NCBI RefSeq assembly: GCF_004402235.1
Contig: NZ_SOFS01000025.1
Span: forward strand, 20,955 to 84,954
DNA: 64,000 nt
Direction: 5' to 3'
Source of the DNA: Cryobacterium glucosi
Lineage (GTDB): Bacteria; Actinomycetota; Actinomycetes; Actinomycetales; Microbacteriaceae
Program-made: the position numbers and the translations under genes
Part shown: in pieces, positions 1 to 9,352 of the stretch
How the letters are laid out: every line of letters starts with the position of its first letter
How positions within the stretch are numbered: the stretch's first letter is position 1
Notes under the pieces: generated by a model
Seen by the model: the letters and a program-made list of their open reading frames with translations, nothing else
The model's database searches: none
Told to the model about the DNA's origin: nothing

Positions 1-228
1 GCGCACGGCGGCGGCGATCGCCTGCCCGAAGGTCAGGTCGGAGTCGGCGGAGATGAAGTGCGTCGGACCGTGCGCGGCGAGCAGCTGGGCCGTCGCGTCG
101 CTGGATCCACAGTCGACGGTGATGACGACATCCGGCTGACGGGTTTGCCGACTCAGAGCCTCGAGAGTGCGCTCAAGGTGTTTCGCGCCGTTGCGGGCGA
201 CAAGGATGGCTGTGACTCGTGCATGCAT
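1..228 (-). CDS. Family 2 glycosyltransferase, N-terminal part (runs off left edge)
   Basis: Only the first 76 codons lie in the window. The protein begins MHARVTAILVARNG and continues with a GT-A nucleotide-sugar-binding pattern: a beta-strand, then TLEALSRQT, then VITVDCGSSDATAQLL, which is the usual GT2 start with the first Asp region. It would transfer a sugar from a nucleotide donor to a surface glycan or lipid carrier; substrate unknown. A TAGGCT -10-like box lies at 238-243 on the minus strand, 9 nt before the ATG, so the mRNA may be leaderless. whiB lies upstream in the same direction. The true length cannot be judged because the gene is cut by the window edge. Confidence 0.85.
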   Translation of the reverse strand, partial: MHARVTAILVARNGAKHLERTLEALSRQTRQPDVVITVDCGSSDATAQLLAAHGPTHFISADSDLTFGQAIAAAVR

Positions 229-332
229 ATCAAGCCAAGCCTAGGTTGCATCGTCGTTGTGCGGTGGCCCCTGGACGGGCGTGCCCGATATGCACGGCCC
301 GATTCACGCGGCCGATGTGGGTGGGAACGGCG

Positions 333-671
333 TCAGCTGGCGCGCTTGCGCAGTTTGCGCCGCTCGCGTTCGGAGAGACCGCCCCAGATGCCGAAGCGTT
401 CGTCGTTGGCGAGCGCGTACTGCAGGCACTGGGTGCGCACCTCGCACGAGGTGCAGATCTTCTTCGCGTCCCGGGTGGAGCCGCCCTTTTCGGGGAAGAA
501 CGCCTCGGGGTCGGTCTGGGCGCACAGCGAATCCGCCTGCCAGGCGAGGGCGTCGCCTTCGTCGGGAAGGGTGTGTCCGGTGCTGTCCTTGCGAATTCCG
601 GGAATGCCCAAGCGAACGGGATCGACGAACCAGTCCTCGGGTACTCCGGAACGATACTCGGCTTGCGTCAT
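333..671 (-). CDS. whiB: WhiB-family iron-sulfur transcriptional regulator
   Basis: This 112-residue protein is a Wbl factor, a cytoplasmic 4Fe-4S protein that acts with the main sigma factor in Actinobacteria. The four cluster ligands are visible as Cys50, Cys73, Cys76 and Cys82 (spacing C-x22-C-x2-C-x5-C), followed by the GIWGGL turn and the basic tail ERERRKLRKR used for DNA contact. Length and layout resemble WhiB2/WhmD, which acts in cell division, but the subtype is inferred. An upstream in-frame ATG at 749 exists. The start at 671 is preferred because a GGGAG ribosome-binding site precedes it and because a strong promoter lies inside the longer version. Confidence 0.93.
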   Translation of the reverse strand: MTQAEYRSGVPEDWFVDPVRLGIPGIRKDSTGHTLPDEGDALAWQADSLCAQTDPEAFFPEKGGSTRDAKKICTSCEVRTQCLQYALANDERFGIWGGLSERERRKLRKRAS

Positions 672-720
672 ATCGTCTCCCACCCCTTGCAATACGTGCC
701 CTAATAACTCGTCCGCACTA

Positions 721-749
721 ATTACAGCCGTGTAATTCCCCCACGTCAA
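721..749 (-). promoter_or_regulatory. whiB promoter with a palindrome over the -10 box
   Basis: On the minus strand TTGACG (744-749) and TGTAAT (721-726) are separated by exactly 17 bp, a near-consensus housekeeping promoter. Transcription would start about 40 nt before the whiB ATG at 671. The -10 box is the right half of a perfect inverted repeat ATTACA-CGGC-TGTAAT (721-736), a plausible operator. The binding protein is unknown. Confidence 0.65.
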
Positions 750-851
750 GTCGCCGATAATAAACCCTCAATGTCGGCTGGAGAGTTTCGACTCGCCCAA
801 AGACAGAAAATGTGACCTCGCCGGGGGCTTGACGAATATGCGTCCAGAGCC

Positions 852-1820
852 CTATGAAACGGATGCCGCCTGCCGCGATTCCCAGGCGCTGCGCACCATT
901 TCTTCGAGGCTGTGCCGCATCTTCCAGTCGAGGTCGCGTGCCGCGAGCGCGCCGCTCGTGACGATGCGGTCGGGGTCGCCGGCCCGGCGGGGACCGATGT
1001 CGGGCGTGAAGTCGATGCCGGTCACGCGGGCGACCGTCGTCATGATCTCGCCGACGGAGACGCCGTCGCCGCTGCCGAGGTTGTAGACGGGTTCGATCGC
1101 AGTGCCGGCGTCGAGGAGTCGGGCGGCCGCGACGTGCGAGACGGCGAGGTCGGCGACGTGGATGTAGTCGCGCACGCAGGTGCCGTCGGGGGTCGCGTAG
1201 TCGTTGCCGTTGATCCGCGGCGTGCGGCCGGCGAGGAGCGCGTCGAAGATGATCGGGAACAGGTTGTGCGGGCTCGTGTCGCGGAGCTCGCGGGCACCGG
1301 AGCCGACAACGTTGAAGTAGCGGAGCGCGGTGTAGCTGAGTCCGGCCGCGACGGCCTGGTCGCGGAGCAGCCACTCGCCGATGAGCTTGGTCTCGCCGTA
1401 CGGGGACTCCGGGCTCTTCGGGGTCTCCTCGGTGACGAGCGAGGTCGTCGGGGTGCCGTAGACGGCCGCGCTCGAGGAGAACACCATCCGCTTCACGTCG
1501 GCTTCCTGCATTGCAGCGAGGAGGGTGGCCATGGCCGTGACGTTCTGCTCATAGGTGTGCAGCGGGCGCTGCACCGAGACCCCGGCGTACTTGAAACCGG
1601 CGACGTGCACGACGCCCGTGATCGGGTGATCGGAGAAGGTGTTGAGGAGAAGGGGGCCGTCGAGCAGGTCGCCGTGAACGAACGGCACGGACTCAGGGAC
1701 GAATTCGGCGTGGCCGCTCGAGAGGTCGTCGACCACGACGACGTCGATGCCCTCGGCGAGGAACGCGCGGACGATGTGGGATCCGATATAGCCGGCTCCG
1801 CCGGTGACAAGCCACGCCAT
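852..1820 (-). CDS. galE: UDP-glucose 4-epimerase
   Basis: This extended short-chain dehydrogenase of 322 residues interconverts UDP-glucose and UDP-galactose in the cytoplasm with bound NAD. The NAD-binding TGGAGYIGSH motif is at residues 6-15, FSSSAAVYG carries the catalytic Ser region near 115, and YGETK gives the Tyr141/Lys145 pair. The RYFNVVGSG and VRDYIHVADL blocks are typical of GalE. The ATG at 1820 matches the normal GalE N-terminus; an ATG at 1847 would add nine unrelated residues. It supplies galactose for the surface glycans encoded further right. Confidence 0.95.
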   Translation of the reverse strand: MAWLVTGGAGYIGSHIVRAFLAEGIDVVVVDDLSSGHAEFVPESVPFVHGDLLDGPLLLNTFSDHPITGVVHVAGFKYAGVSVQRPLHTYEQNVTAMATLLAAMQEADVKRMVFSSSAAVYGTPTTSLVTEETPKSPESPYGETKLIGEWLLRDQAVAAGLSYTALRYFNVVGSGARELRDTSPHNLFPIIFDALLAGRTPRINGNDYATPDGTCVRDYIHVADLAVSHVAAARLLDAGTAIEPVYNLGSGDGVSVGEIMTTVARVTGIDFTPDIGPRRAGDPDRIVTSGALAARDLDWKMRHSLEEMVRSAWESRQAASVS

Positions 1821-1913
1821 GTTTACCCTCGCAGGATCGCTCGGCAACCTAGCGATGCCGGTGCTGCCAGCCTAGCGTTCGGGCCGATTCCGGCGCTGCG
1901 CGCCCCCTGCGCC

Positions 1914-1943
1914 GCTTCGCGCCAGGCGTGCCAGGCGCGAAGC
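1914..1943 (-). terminator. Candidate hairpin terminator after the small membrane gene
   Basis: A perfect 10-bp inverted repeat, GCTTCGCGCC (1914-1923) and GGCGCGAAGC (1934-1943), has a 10-nt loop. It lies just past the end of the minus-strand small gene that stops at 1965. No T-run follows, so it is at best an atypical terminator. Confidence 0.4.
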
Positions 1944-1964
1944 AGCGGAAGTAGCGCGTGTGGG

Positions 1965-2105
1965 TCAGGGCCAGTCGTCGTCGGGGCCGTGGGTGCGCCG
2001 GGCGATCTGCGGGTCGCCGTAGCCGTCGCGGGTCACCGTGCTGAACGTCGCGACGGCGCTCCAGAGGGTGAGGAGGGCGAGAACCAGGACCAGGAATGTC
2101 ATCAT
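1965..2105 (-). CDS. Small single-pass membrane protein, function unknown
   Basis: This 46-residue protein has one hydrophobic segment near its N-terminus (MMTFLVLVLALLTLWSAVA) followed by a short polar tail, TVTRDGYGDPQIARR, ending in acidic residues and Trp-Pro. Tiny one-helix proteins with an RDGYG-type tail are common in Actinobacteria, with no assigned role. An upstream in-frame ATG at 2123 would add six residues. It is divergent from the GlxA-type regulator, so the two share the short region 2106-2198. It is too short for firm gene prediction, but the helix and tail look genuine. Confidence 0.55.
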   Translation of the reverse strand: MMTFLVLVLALLTLWSAVATFSTVTRDGYGDPQIARRTHGPDDDWP

Positions 2106-2198
2106 GGCAGGAACTCTAGGCATTGCGATATCCTGCCGCGAGTGGCAGTCTTGCCAGTGTTCGACCATTTCCTGCCAATGCCGTTACCGGAGGTTCGC

Positions 2199-3179
2199 AT
2201 GCCCGCCGCGCTCGCCCCTGCCTCGCTCAACAAGGTCGTCTGCATCGCCCTGCCCGACATGGCGCCGTTCGAGTTCGGCGTGATCTGCGAGGTCTTCGGC
2301 ATCGACAGGAGCGACACCGGCGGTCCCGTCTTCGACTTCCACGTGACGGCCGCCGAGCCCGGGCCGATCCGCACCAAGCTCGGCTTCGACATCATCGTGA
2401 CGGAAGACCTCTCCGCGGCGGCCGACGCCGACCTGCTCGCGATTCCCGCATTCGACAAGGGCACACCGGTGCATCCCGCCGTGCTGCAGGCCGTGCGCGA
2501 CGCCGAGGCCCGGGGCGCCTGGGTGCTGAGCGTCTGCAGCGGCGCGTTCGTGCTCGGCGAGGCGGGCATCCTCGACGGCCGGCGCAGCACCACGCACTGG
2601 ATGTACACGGATGCCCTCGCGCGCCGATTCCCCCAGACCCGGGTCGACCCCGACGTGCTCTTCGTCGAGGACCGCCGCGTGGTGACCGGGGCCGGTACTG
2701 CGGCCGGCATCGACGCGTGCCTGCACATCGTGCGGAAGGTGCTCGGGGCATCCGTCGCCAACAACATCGCCAGGCGGATGGTCGTGCCGCCTCAGCGCGA
2801 CGGCGGCCAGTGCCAGTTCATCGAGGCACCCGTCGTCGACTGCGACAGCGACTCGTTCGCGAGCGTGACCGCGTGGATGCTCGAGAACCTCGACCGCGAG
2901 CTGCCCGTCGAGGAGCTCGCCCGGCGCTCGCTGATGTCGCCGCGCACCTTCGCCCGGCGCTTCCGCGCGGAGCTCGGCACGACGCCGACGGCGTGGCTCA
3001 ACCGGCAGCGCCTGCTGCGGGCGCAGCAGTTGCTCGAGGAGAGCACGCGGAGCCTCGAGGAGATCGCCGGCGACACCGGGTTCGGCGGGGCCGCCGTGAT
3101 GCGGCACCACTTCCTCAAGGTGCTGCAGACCACCCCGACCGCGTACCGGCGCACCTTCGGGGCCCGCCGCGCCGGCTGA
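2199..3179 (+). CDS. GlxA-family transcriptional regulator (DJ-1/PfpI-like plus AraC DNA-binding domain)
   Basis: This 326-residue protein has an N-terminal DJ-1/PfpI-like domain (about 10-185) with the nucleophile-elbow block SVCSGAFVLGEAG (Cys113). A C-terminal AraC/XylS domain (about 220-320) has two helix-turn-helix units, seen in SPRTFARRFRAELGTTPTAW and EEIAGDTGFGGAAVMRHHF. Such proteins are one-component activators that sense small metabolites; the ligand is unknown. The ATG at 2199 is preceded by GGAGG (2189-2193), which fixes the start within a much longer open frame. It stands alone between a divergent small gene and convergent manA. Confidence 0.92.
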   Translation: MPAALAPASLNKVVCIALPDMAPFEFGVICEVFGIDRSDTGGPVFDFHVTAAEPGPIRTKLGFDIIVTEDLSAAADADLLAIPAFDKGTPVHPAVLQAVRDAEARGAWVLSVCSGAFVLGEAGILDGRRSTTHWMYTDALARRFPQTRVDPDVLFVEDRRVVTGAGTAAGIDACLHIVRKVLGASVANNIARRMVVPPQRDGGQCQFIEAPVVDCDSDSFASVTAWMLENLDRELPVEELARRSLMSPRTFARRFRAELGTTPTAWLNRQRLLRAQQLLEESTRSLEEIAGDTGFGGAAVMRHHFLKVLQTTPTAYRRTFGARRAG

Positions 3180-3221
3180 CCGCCGGGCTCCTCGCGCCGA
3201 GCAAAGACCGGCGAGCGGGGA

Positions 3222-4523
3222 CTAGGGGGTTGTGGCGAGGAAGACGTCTCCGGCGCCCGCGAAGGTGAGGGTGCCCTCGTCGGGGGTGATGTAGACCGAT
3301 TCGCCGCGCTTCAGGGTGACGGATGCCGTTGCACCGGCCACGAGGAAGCCTCCGGCCGTGCAGAGCGCGATTCCCGGTCCCGTGAGCGTGAACTGGCGCA
3401 TCGGGACCCCGGCGGCGGGAGCGGCAGCATCCGCCGCAGAGGCCTCGATGTGCACGAGCGCGAAGTCGTCCACGTCGGGCCGGTACTCGGACACGCCGGG
3501 CGTGTGCACGATCGGGGCCAGGTAGGGCACCGGAACCGGAGAGAAGGCGAGCACGTCGAGAAGTTCGTCGACGTCGATGTGCTTGGGGGTGAGCCCGCCG
3601 CGGAGCACGTTGTCCGACGCCGCCATGAGTTCGATGCCGAGCCCGAGCAGGTAGGCGTGGATGTTGCCGGCCGGCAGATAGAGGGCCTCTCCGCGTTTCA
3701 GGGAGACCCGGTTGGTCAGGAGGGAGATCACGATGCCGGGGTCGCCGGGGTACGCCACGGCGAGGTCGCGCACGGTCGCGAGCTCGAGCGGGAACCGGAT
3801 CGCGGCCCCGCCCTCCGCGAGGTACACGGCGTCCTTCGCGAGGCTGACCACGCGCTCGACGAGCCAGGAGACCTCGCCGGTGTCGCCGCCGCGCCCGTCA
3901 CGCAGCAGCCAGTCCACGGTGTCCCGCAGGCCGGTGTCACCGAGCAGCCGGCTCTCGAGGGCGTCGAGGGCTCCGGGCTGCGGGTTCTCCGACGCGGCGT
4001 CGAGGGCGCGCAATTCCCCCACGATGCGCCGCACCTCGCCGAGCTCGCGGAAACCGCAGAGCGCCTCGAAGGTCTCGCTCAGCGCGAAGATGATCTCGGG
4101 CTTGTGGAACTGATCGCGGTAGTTGCGGTCGAAGGCATCGATGGGGACGCCCGCGGCGTTCTCGAGGGCGAAGCCGGTGCGCGCCCGCTCACTCGTGGGA
4201 TGCGCCTGCAGCGAGAGCGGGCTCGCGGCGGCGAGCACCTTGAGCAGGAACGGCAGCCGCGGAGGCACCGACCCTGCGTCGGTCTCCCGCTCCGCGAGCG
4301 CGGAGCCGAGAGCCCGCTCGGGGTCCGCGAGGATCCAGTCGACGAGGGTCCTGGCCCCGCCCGTGCGCGAGGGATCCTCGATTACCGACGGCGACCCCGG
4401 GTGCGCCCCGAGCCAGAGTTCGGCCTCCGGCTTGCCAGACGGAGTCGTGCCGAGCAGTCCCGAGATCGCGGTCGTCGAGCCCCACGCGTAGTCCCGCGGT
4501 GTATTGCTGATGCCCACAAACAT
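3222..4523 (-). CDS. manA: Mannose-6-phosphate isomerase, class I
   Basis: This zinc enzyme interconverts fructose-6-phosphate and mannose-6-phosphate, the entry step to GDP-mannose and mannosylated surface glycans. The 433-residue length fits the family. Visible motifs are YAWGS near the start, ELWLGAHPG, the metal-site block LSLQAHPTSE, FHKPEIIFAL, and LPAGNIHAYLLGLGIELMA with the HAY zinc ligand region. The ATG at 4523 gives the usual MFVGISNTPRDYAWG opening and has an AGGAG ribosome-binding site. It is divergent from the secreted protein at 4674. Confidence 0.95.
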   Translation of the reverse strand: MFVGISNTPRDYAWGSTTAISGLLGTTPSGKPEAELWLGAHPGSPSVIEDPSRTGGARTLVDWILADPERALGSALAERETDAGSVPPRLPFLLKVLAAASPLSLQAHPTSERARTGFALENAAGVPIDAFDRNYRDQFHKPEIIFALSETFEALCGFRELGEVRRIVGELRALDAASENPQPGALDALESRLLGDTGLRDTVDWLLRDGRGGDTGEVSWLVERVVSLAKDAVYLAEGGAAIRFPLELATVRDLAVAYPGDPGIVISLLTNRVSLKRGEALYLPAGNIHAYLLGLGIELMAASDNVLRGGLTPKHIDVDELLDVLAFSPVPVPYLAPIVHTPGVSEYRPDVDDFALVHIEASAADAAAPAAGVPMRQFTLTGPGIALCTAGGFLVAGATASVTLKRGESVYITPDEGTLTFAGAGDVFLATTP

Positions 4524-4602
4524 GACTGCTCCTGTACGTCTCGTGCGACTCGGTTGAGTCCAAACTATCAAGGCGCCCACGGATGCCCGGCGACGGTCCC
4601 CC

Positions 4603-4653
4603 TTGACACTCGCTACCTTAACCGGTTTAGTGGGGAGTGCTGAACCGGTTCAG
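4603..4653 (+). promoter_or_regulatory. Promoter with two LacI-type operators
   Basis: TTGACA (4603-4608) is a consensus -35. TTTAGT (4626-4631) follows after 17 bp as the -10. A perfect 14-bp palindrome CTGAACCGGTTCAG lies at 4640-4653 and a near copy CTTAACCGGTTTAG at 4617-4630 overlaps the -10 box; their centres are 23 bp apart, on about the same helix face. Palindromes with a central CG of this kind are typical LacI/GalR-family operators. No LacI gene is in the window. Confidence 0.7.
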
Positions 4654-4673
4654 TACTCAAAGGAGAGTCACGC

Positions 4674-6824
4674 ATGACGCACAATGCCGTTGGTTTCCGT
4701 TTCACCCCGCGCCGATCGGCGCTGGGCTCCGTCGCCCTCGCGAGCGCGGTCTCGCTGCTGCTGTGGGGAGCCGGTGCGGGAGCCGCGGCCGCACAGCCCG
4801 GCCGGGCGGCCGCATCCGTCGCCGGCGGCACCGCAACCGCGGTCGGCAGCACCACCACGCCACCGGCCCCCGCCGCAGGCCAGCCGCTCACCAACCTCGC
4901 TCACCTGGACTTCCTGCTCGACGCGGTTCCGCTCACGCAGACCGCGGAGCACACGACCTACCGCCTCGCCGAGCAGCCGACCGCGCAGGCGCCATGGACC
5001 TACGCCAACCGCAACGCGGACGGGAGCTACACCCGCATCGGCGGCGGCTCCCTCGACGCAGGCACCGGCCACTGGAGCCAGGGCGCATACAACGCCGACG
5101 ACATCGCCCGCACCGCGGTCGTCTACCTGCGGCACTGGAAGCTCACCGGCGACGCCTCGAGCCGCGACCACGCGGTGCAGACCCTGCGCGCCCTGACCTA
5201 CCTCCAGACCGCGTCCGGCCCGAACGCCGGCAACGTCGTACTCTGGCAGCAAGCCGACGGCACGCTGACCCCGAGCGCGACGCCCAAGGAACTGCCGGAC
5301 CCGAGCGACTCCGCGGAGTCGTACTGGGTCGCCCGCACCCTCTGGGCCCTCGGCGAGGGCTACGCGGCCTTCTCAGGTACCGGCGCCGGCGGAGACCCCG
5401 CCTTCGCCGCGTTCCTCCAGGACCGGCTGCACCTCAGCCTCGACGCGCTCAACCGGCAGTCCCTCGCCCGGTACGGCACCTTCGACGTCGCCGACGGCGT
5501 GAAGGTCCCGGCCTGGCTCATCGCCGGCGGGGCGGATGCCTCGGCAGAGGCCGCCATCGGCCTCGCCGCCTTCAGCGCGGCCGACCCCGGCGACAGCGTT
5601 GTGCGCACCGCGCTGACCCGGCTGACCGAGGGCGTCGCCGCGATGTCCTCCGGTTCGCTCACCCAGTGGCCGTTCGGCGCGATCCTGCCGTGGAACAAGT
5701 CGCAGTCGCTCTGGCATGCCTGGGGCGGCCTGGCCCCTGCCGCCGTCGCGACGGCCGGGACCGTGCTCGGCCGACCCGACCTGCTGAAAGCCGCCGTCGC
5801 CGACTCCGCCCAGTTCACCCCGCAGCTTCTCGCCGCGGGCGGCGCGGACAACGCGTGGAGCCCGACCCCCGGCGAGGCGCAGATCGCCTACGGCGTCGAC
5901 TCCCGGGTCGAAGGCCTCGTCGCGACCGCGAAGGCCGCGAACGCGCCCGGCCTGCTCGACGTCGCCGCGATCTACGCCGGCTGGTTCTTCGGCGCCAACC
6001 GCAGCGGCCTCCCGGCATACAACCCGGCGACAGGCACCGCGATCGACGGCATCGAGCGCGACGGCCGGGTCAACCCGAACTCGGGCGCCGAATCCACGAT
6101 CCACACCCTGCTGACCATGCTCACCCTCGACGCGAACCCCGAGCTCAGGGCCAAGGCGCTCGGAATCGAGAAGACCGTCGCAACCGCAGGACTCAGCGTC
6201 GTCGAAGCCGAGTCCGGCACGATCACCGGCGGCTCGGTCGTCACCCCCGCATCGGCGTGGACCGGCGAGGCCAACCTCTCCGGCGGCGCATACGTGAGCC
6301 TGACGAAGGGCGGGTCGCTCAGCGTCCCCGTCCCGGCGAACGACCAGGCCCGCAACGTCTACCCGATCGTGAACCAGACCGAAGCCCGCTCAGGGAACAC
6401 GAGCTGGGCATCCGCCCGGGCAGCGCTCGGCAGCACGGCGAACGGTGGCGCGGGGGCGCAGGGAATCACGGATGCCCCCGGCCGCCTGCTGCCGCTCTCA
6501 CTGTCCCGCACGCTGCCGGCCGGCTCGACCGCTGTGACCGGCACGTCGAGCGGGGCGGCGGCGATCGACGCGTTGCTGCTGCAGCCGCTCGTGTCCACGG
6601 TCACGGTGACCGGACCGGCCGGCGATTCGACGCTGTACGTGAGCGCCGCGCGGGAGTCCAGCGTGCGGCCCGTGCTCGTGCCGCGCGGGTTCCGGCTGGA
6701 GCAGGCCGCTTACGATGCCGCTGGCCGGCCCGTCGCCCACGCGGATGAGCGGGGGAACCCGGCTCGCGCATCCGTCACGGTCGCCCCCGGCGGCTTCACG
6801 GTCACGCACCTGACCCGGCGCTGA
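4674..6824 (+). CDS. Large secreted protein, putative carbohydrate-active (alpha/alpha-barrel-like plus binding-module-like region)
   Basis: This 716-residue exported protein has a signal peptide with a basic start and the hydrophobic run SVALASAVSLLLWGAGAGA, probably cut near residues 38-42. Residues about 75-500 are helical with repeated blocks such as SYWVARTLWALGEGYAAF and WFFGANRSGLPAYNP, then NSGAESTIHTLLTML; this resembles six-hairpin glycosidase folds. The region from EAESGTITGG (about 508 onward) looks like a CBM35-type carbohydrate-binding module. No catalytic residues can be assigned. AAAGGAG precedes the ATG. Two LacI-type operators just upstream suggest induction by a sugar. The specific substrate is not visible. 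Confidence 0.8.
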   Translation: MTHNAVGFRFTPRRSALGSVALASAVSLLLWGAGAGAAAAQPGRAAASVAGGTATAVGSTTTPPAPAAGQPLTNLAHLDFLLDAVPLTQTAEHTTYRLAEQPTAQAPWTYANRNADGSYTRIGGGSLDAGTGHWSQGAYNADDIARTAVVYLRHWKLTGDASSRDHAVQTLRALTYLQTASGPNAGNVVLWQQADGTLTPSATPKELPDPSDSAESYWVARTLWALGEGYAAFSGTGAGGDPAFAAFLQDRLHLSLDALNRQSLARYGTFDVADGVKVPAWLIAGGADASAEAAIGLAAFSAADPGDSVVRTALTRLTEGVAAMSSGSLTQWPFGAILPWNKSQSLWHAWGGLAPAAVATAGTVLGRPDLLKAAVADSAQFTPQLLAAGGADNAWSPTPGEAQIAYGVDSRVEGLVATAKAANAPGLLDVAAIYAGWFFGANRSGLPAYNPATGTAIDGIERDGRVNPNSGAESTIHTLLTMLTLDANPELRAKALGIEKTVATAGLSVVEAESGTITGGSVVTPASAWTGEANLSGGAYVSLTKGGSLSVPVPANDQARNVYPIVNQTEARSGNTSWASARAALGSTANGGAGAQGITDAPGRLLPLSLSRTLPAGSTAVTGTSSGAAAIDALLLQPLVSTVTVTGPAGDSTLYVSAARESSVRPVLVPRGFRLEQAAYDAAGRPVAHADERGNPARASVTVAPGGFTVTHLTRR

Positions 6825-6829
6825 TGCCC

Positions 6830-6862
6830 CGCCCGCCCCTGACCCGTGGTCAGGGGCGGGCG
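6830..6862. terminator. Strong bidirectional hairpin between convergent genes
   Basis: A perfect 15-bp stem, CGCCCGCCCCTGACC (6830-6844) with its complement at 6848-6862, closes on a 3-nt loop. It sits between the stop of the secreted protein (6824) and the stop of the CstR-like gene (6870), so it could end transcription from both sides. No T-run follows on either strand. Confidence 0.6.
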
Positions 6863-6869
6863 CGCGGGG

Positions 6870-7490
<621 letters not shown>

Positions 7491-7494
<4 letters not shown>

Positions 7495-9260
7495 GCGACG
7501 ATCCTTTCGGTAGAGAGAGTGGGAACTACGGGGGAAACAGGAGGAGCAGGAGCGACCGCGGCGCGGGGCGACGCGGCGAGCGCCGCGGCCCCCGCCGCCC
7601 AGGTTTTGTAGCCTCCATCGAGGTTACGCACCTCACGGCCGAGCTGGCTGAGCAGCCGCGCGGCGGTGTGCCCGCGCTGCCCGACCTGGCAGTGCACCAC
7701 GAGCGGCCCGGCCGGCAGGTCGCCGAACCGGTCGCGGAGCTCGTCGAGCGGCACATTGATCGCCCCCGGGATACTCTTGGCCGCGAACTCGCCCGCCGTG
7801 CGCACATCGACCAACGCCTCGCCCGCGGCGAGCGCCGCGGCCAGTTCGTGCCACTGCAGGCTGCGGGTGGTGCCGGCCGCGAGGTTGTCCGCAACGTAGC
7901 CGAGCTGGTTGATCGGGTCCTTCGCCGAGCCGTACTGCGGCGCATAGGCGAGCTCCAGCCGACTGAGAGCGGATGCCGTCAGCCCGCCGGCCATCGCCGT
8001 CGCGATCACGTCGATCCGCTTGTCGACCCCGTGACCGCCCACGATCTGGGCGCCGAGGATCGCGTCCGTCGCGGCATCAACCAGGAGCTTGACCGACATC
8101 TGCTCGGCCCCCGGGTAGTAACCGGCGTGGTCGCTCGGGTGGGTGTGCACGACCCGGTGCCCCCGGCCGGAGGCCAGCAGGCGCCGTTCACTCCAGCCGA
8201 CCATGGCGACGGTCGTGCCGAAGACGCCGACGATCGCGACGCCGAAGGCCGGCTCCGCGGCGACGGCGACCCCGGAAGCGCCGGCTGCGCTGTCGGCAAT
8301 GCTGTCCGCGGCGGCGCGGCCGTGCCGGTTGGCGAGCCCGGCCATCGCGATCCGGGTCGGCCCGCCGCTGATCGCATCGATCTTCTCGGCGCCGTCGCCG
8401 ACGGCATAGATGAGCGGGTCGCTCGTCCGCTGGGTGTCGTCCACCCAGATCGCACCGCTCTCGCCGATCCGCAGGCCGGCCGCAGCGGCGAGCGAGGTGT
8501 CCGGGAGCACTCCGGTCGCCTCGATGATCAGGTCGGCCGCGACATCCGTTCCGTCGCTGAACAGCACGCGCCCGGCGGATGCGCCCCGCACCGAGGTGTC
8601 CACCCGCACGTCCACGCCGTGCGCTTTCAGCACCGCGGCAACCGGGGCCGCCATCTCAGGGTCGAGCGGCCCGAGCACCTGGCCGGCGAATTCGACGGCC
8701 GTGACCTGCACGCCGCGCAGGACGAGGTTCTCGACAGCTTCGAGGCCGATGAAGCCGGCGCCGATCACGACGGCGGCGACCGTGGCGGCGGGGCCAGTTT
8801 CGGCGGAGCCCGGCCCGGACGCGCGCGTGAGGAGCGCGGTGATCTGGTCGACGTCGTCGACCGTGCGCAGGGTGTGCACCGGCAGGTCCGACCCGGCAGG
8901 GAGCACGCTGCGGGTCGTCGCCCCGGCCGCGAGCACCAGACGGTCATAGCCTTCGGTCGTGACGGTCCCCGTCACCGTGTCCCGAACGCTGACCGTCCGG
9001 GCCGCACGGTCGATGCCGGTGACCTCGTGGTCGATGCGCACGTCGAGGCGGAAACGACTCGCGAGTGACTCGGGCGTCTGCAGGAGCAGCGCCGACCGGT
9101 CTTCGATGAGGCCGCCCACGTAGTAGGGCAGCCCGCAGTTCGCGAAGGACACGTAGTGCCCGCGCTCGAATACGATGATTTCTGCCGCTTCGTCGAGCCG
9201 GCGCATCCGCGTCGCAGCGGACATGCCGCCCGCCACTCCGCCCACAATAAGAATCTTCAT
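7491..9260 (-). CDS. CoA-disulfide reductase with C-terminal rhodanese domain
   Basis: This 589-residue flavoprotein has FAD-binding GGVAGGMSAA at the N-terminus and the single redox cysteine Cys42 in SFANCGLPYYVGG, the hallmark of CoA-disulfide reductases. An NAD(P)H-binding segment VIGAGFIGLEAVENL lies near 165 and AVGDGAE closes the FAD site. A rhodanese domain (about 475-560) carries VVHCQVGQRG with Cys524. Such CoADR-RHD proteins reduce CoA-disulfide or CoA-persulfide and help polysulfide detoxification. A TATAGT -10 box (9267-9272) lies only 6 nt before the ATG, so the transcript is probably leaderless and is covered by the operator. Confidence 0.93.
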
Positions 9261-9266
9261 GGCTGA

Positions 9267-9286
9267 ACTATACCCCCATGGGTATA
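9267..9286 (-). promoter_or_regulatory. CstR/CsoR-type operator over the -10 box of the persulfide operon
   Basis: The sequence TATACCCCCATGGGTATA (9269-9286) is an inverted repeat with 7-bp arms TATACCC/GGGTATA around CCAT. AT-flanked C-tract/G-tract palindromes are the known operator type for CsoR/CstR repressors. On the minus strand its edge forms TATAGT (9267-9272), 6 nt before the start codon at 9260, so binding would block the promoter of the reductase-rhodanese-cstR operon. Confidence 0.8.
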
Positions 9287-9352
9287 AAAATGTCTGGGTG
9301 GCTGTGTGCTCGACAGCAGCCGGGCGGAAACCCCGGCAGTACTCTAGGACTC

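Noticed and set aside
912..2198. Long in-frame extension upstream of the GlxA-type regulator
   Set aside because: It is antisense to galE and has shadow composition. The GGAGG site and family N-terminus place the start at 2199.
3180..3221. A terminator between the GlxA-type gene and manA
   Set aside because: No stable stem is visible in the 42-bp gap.
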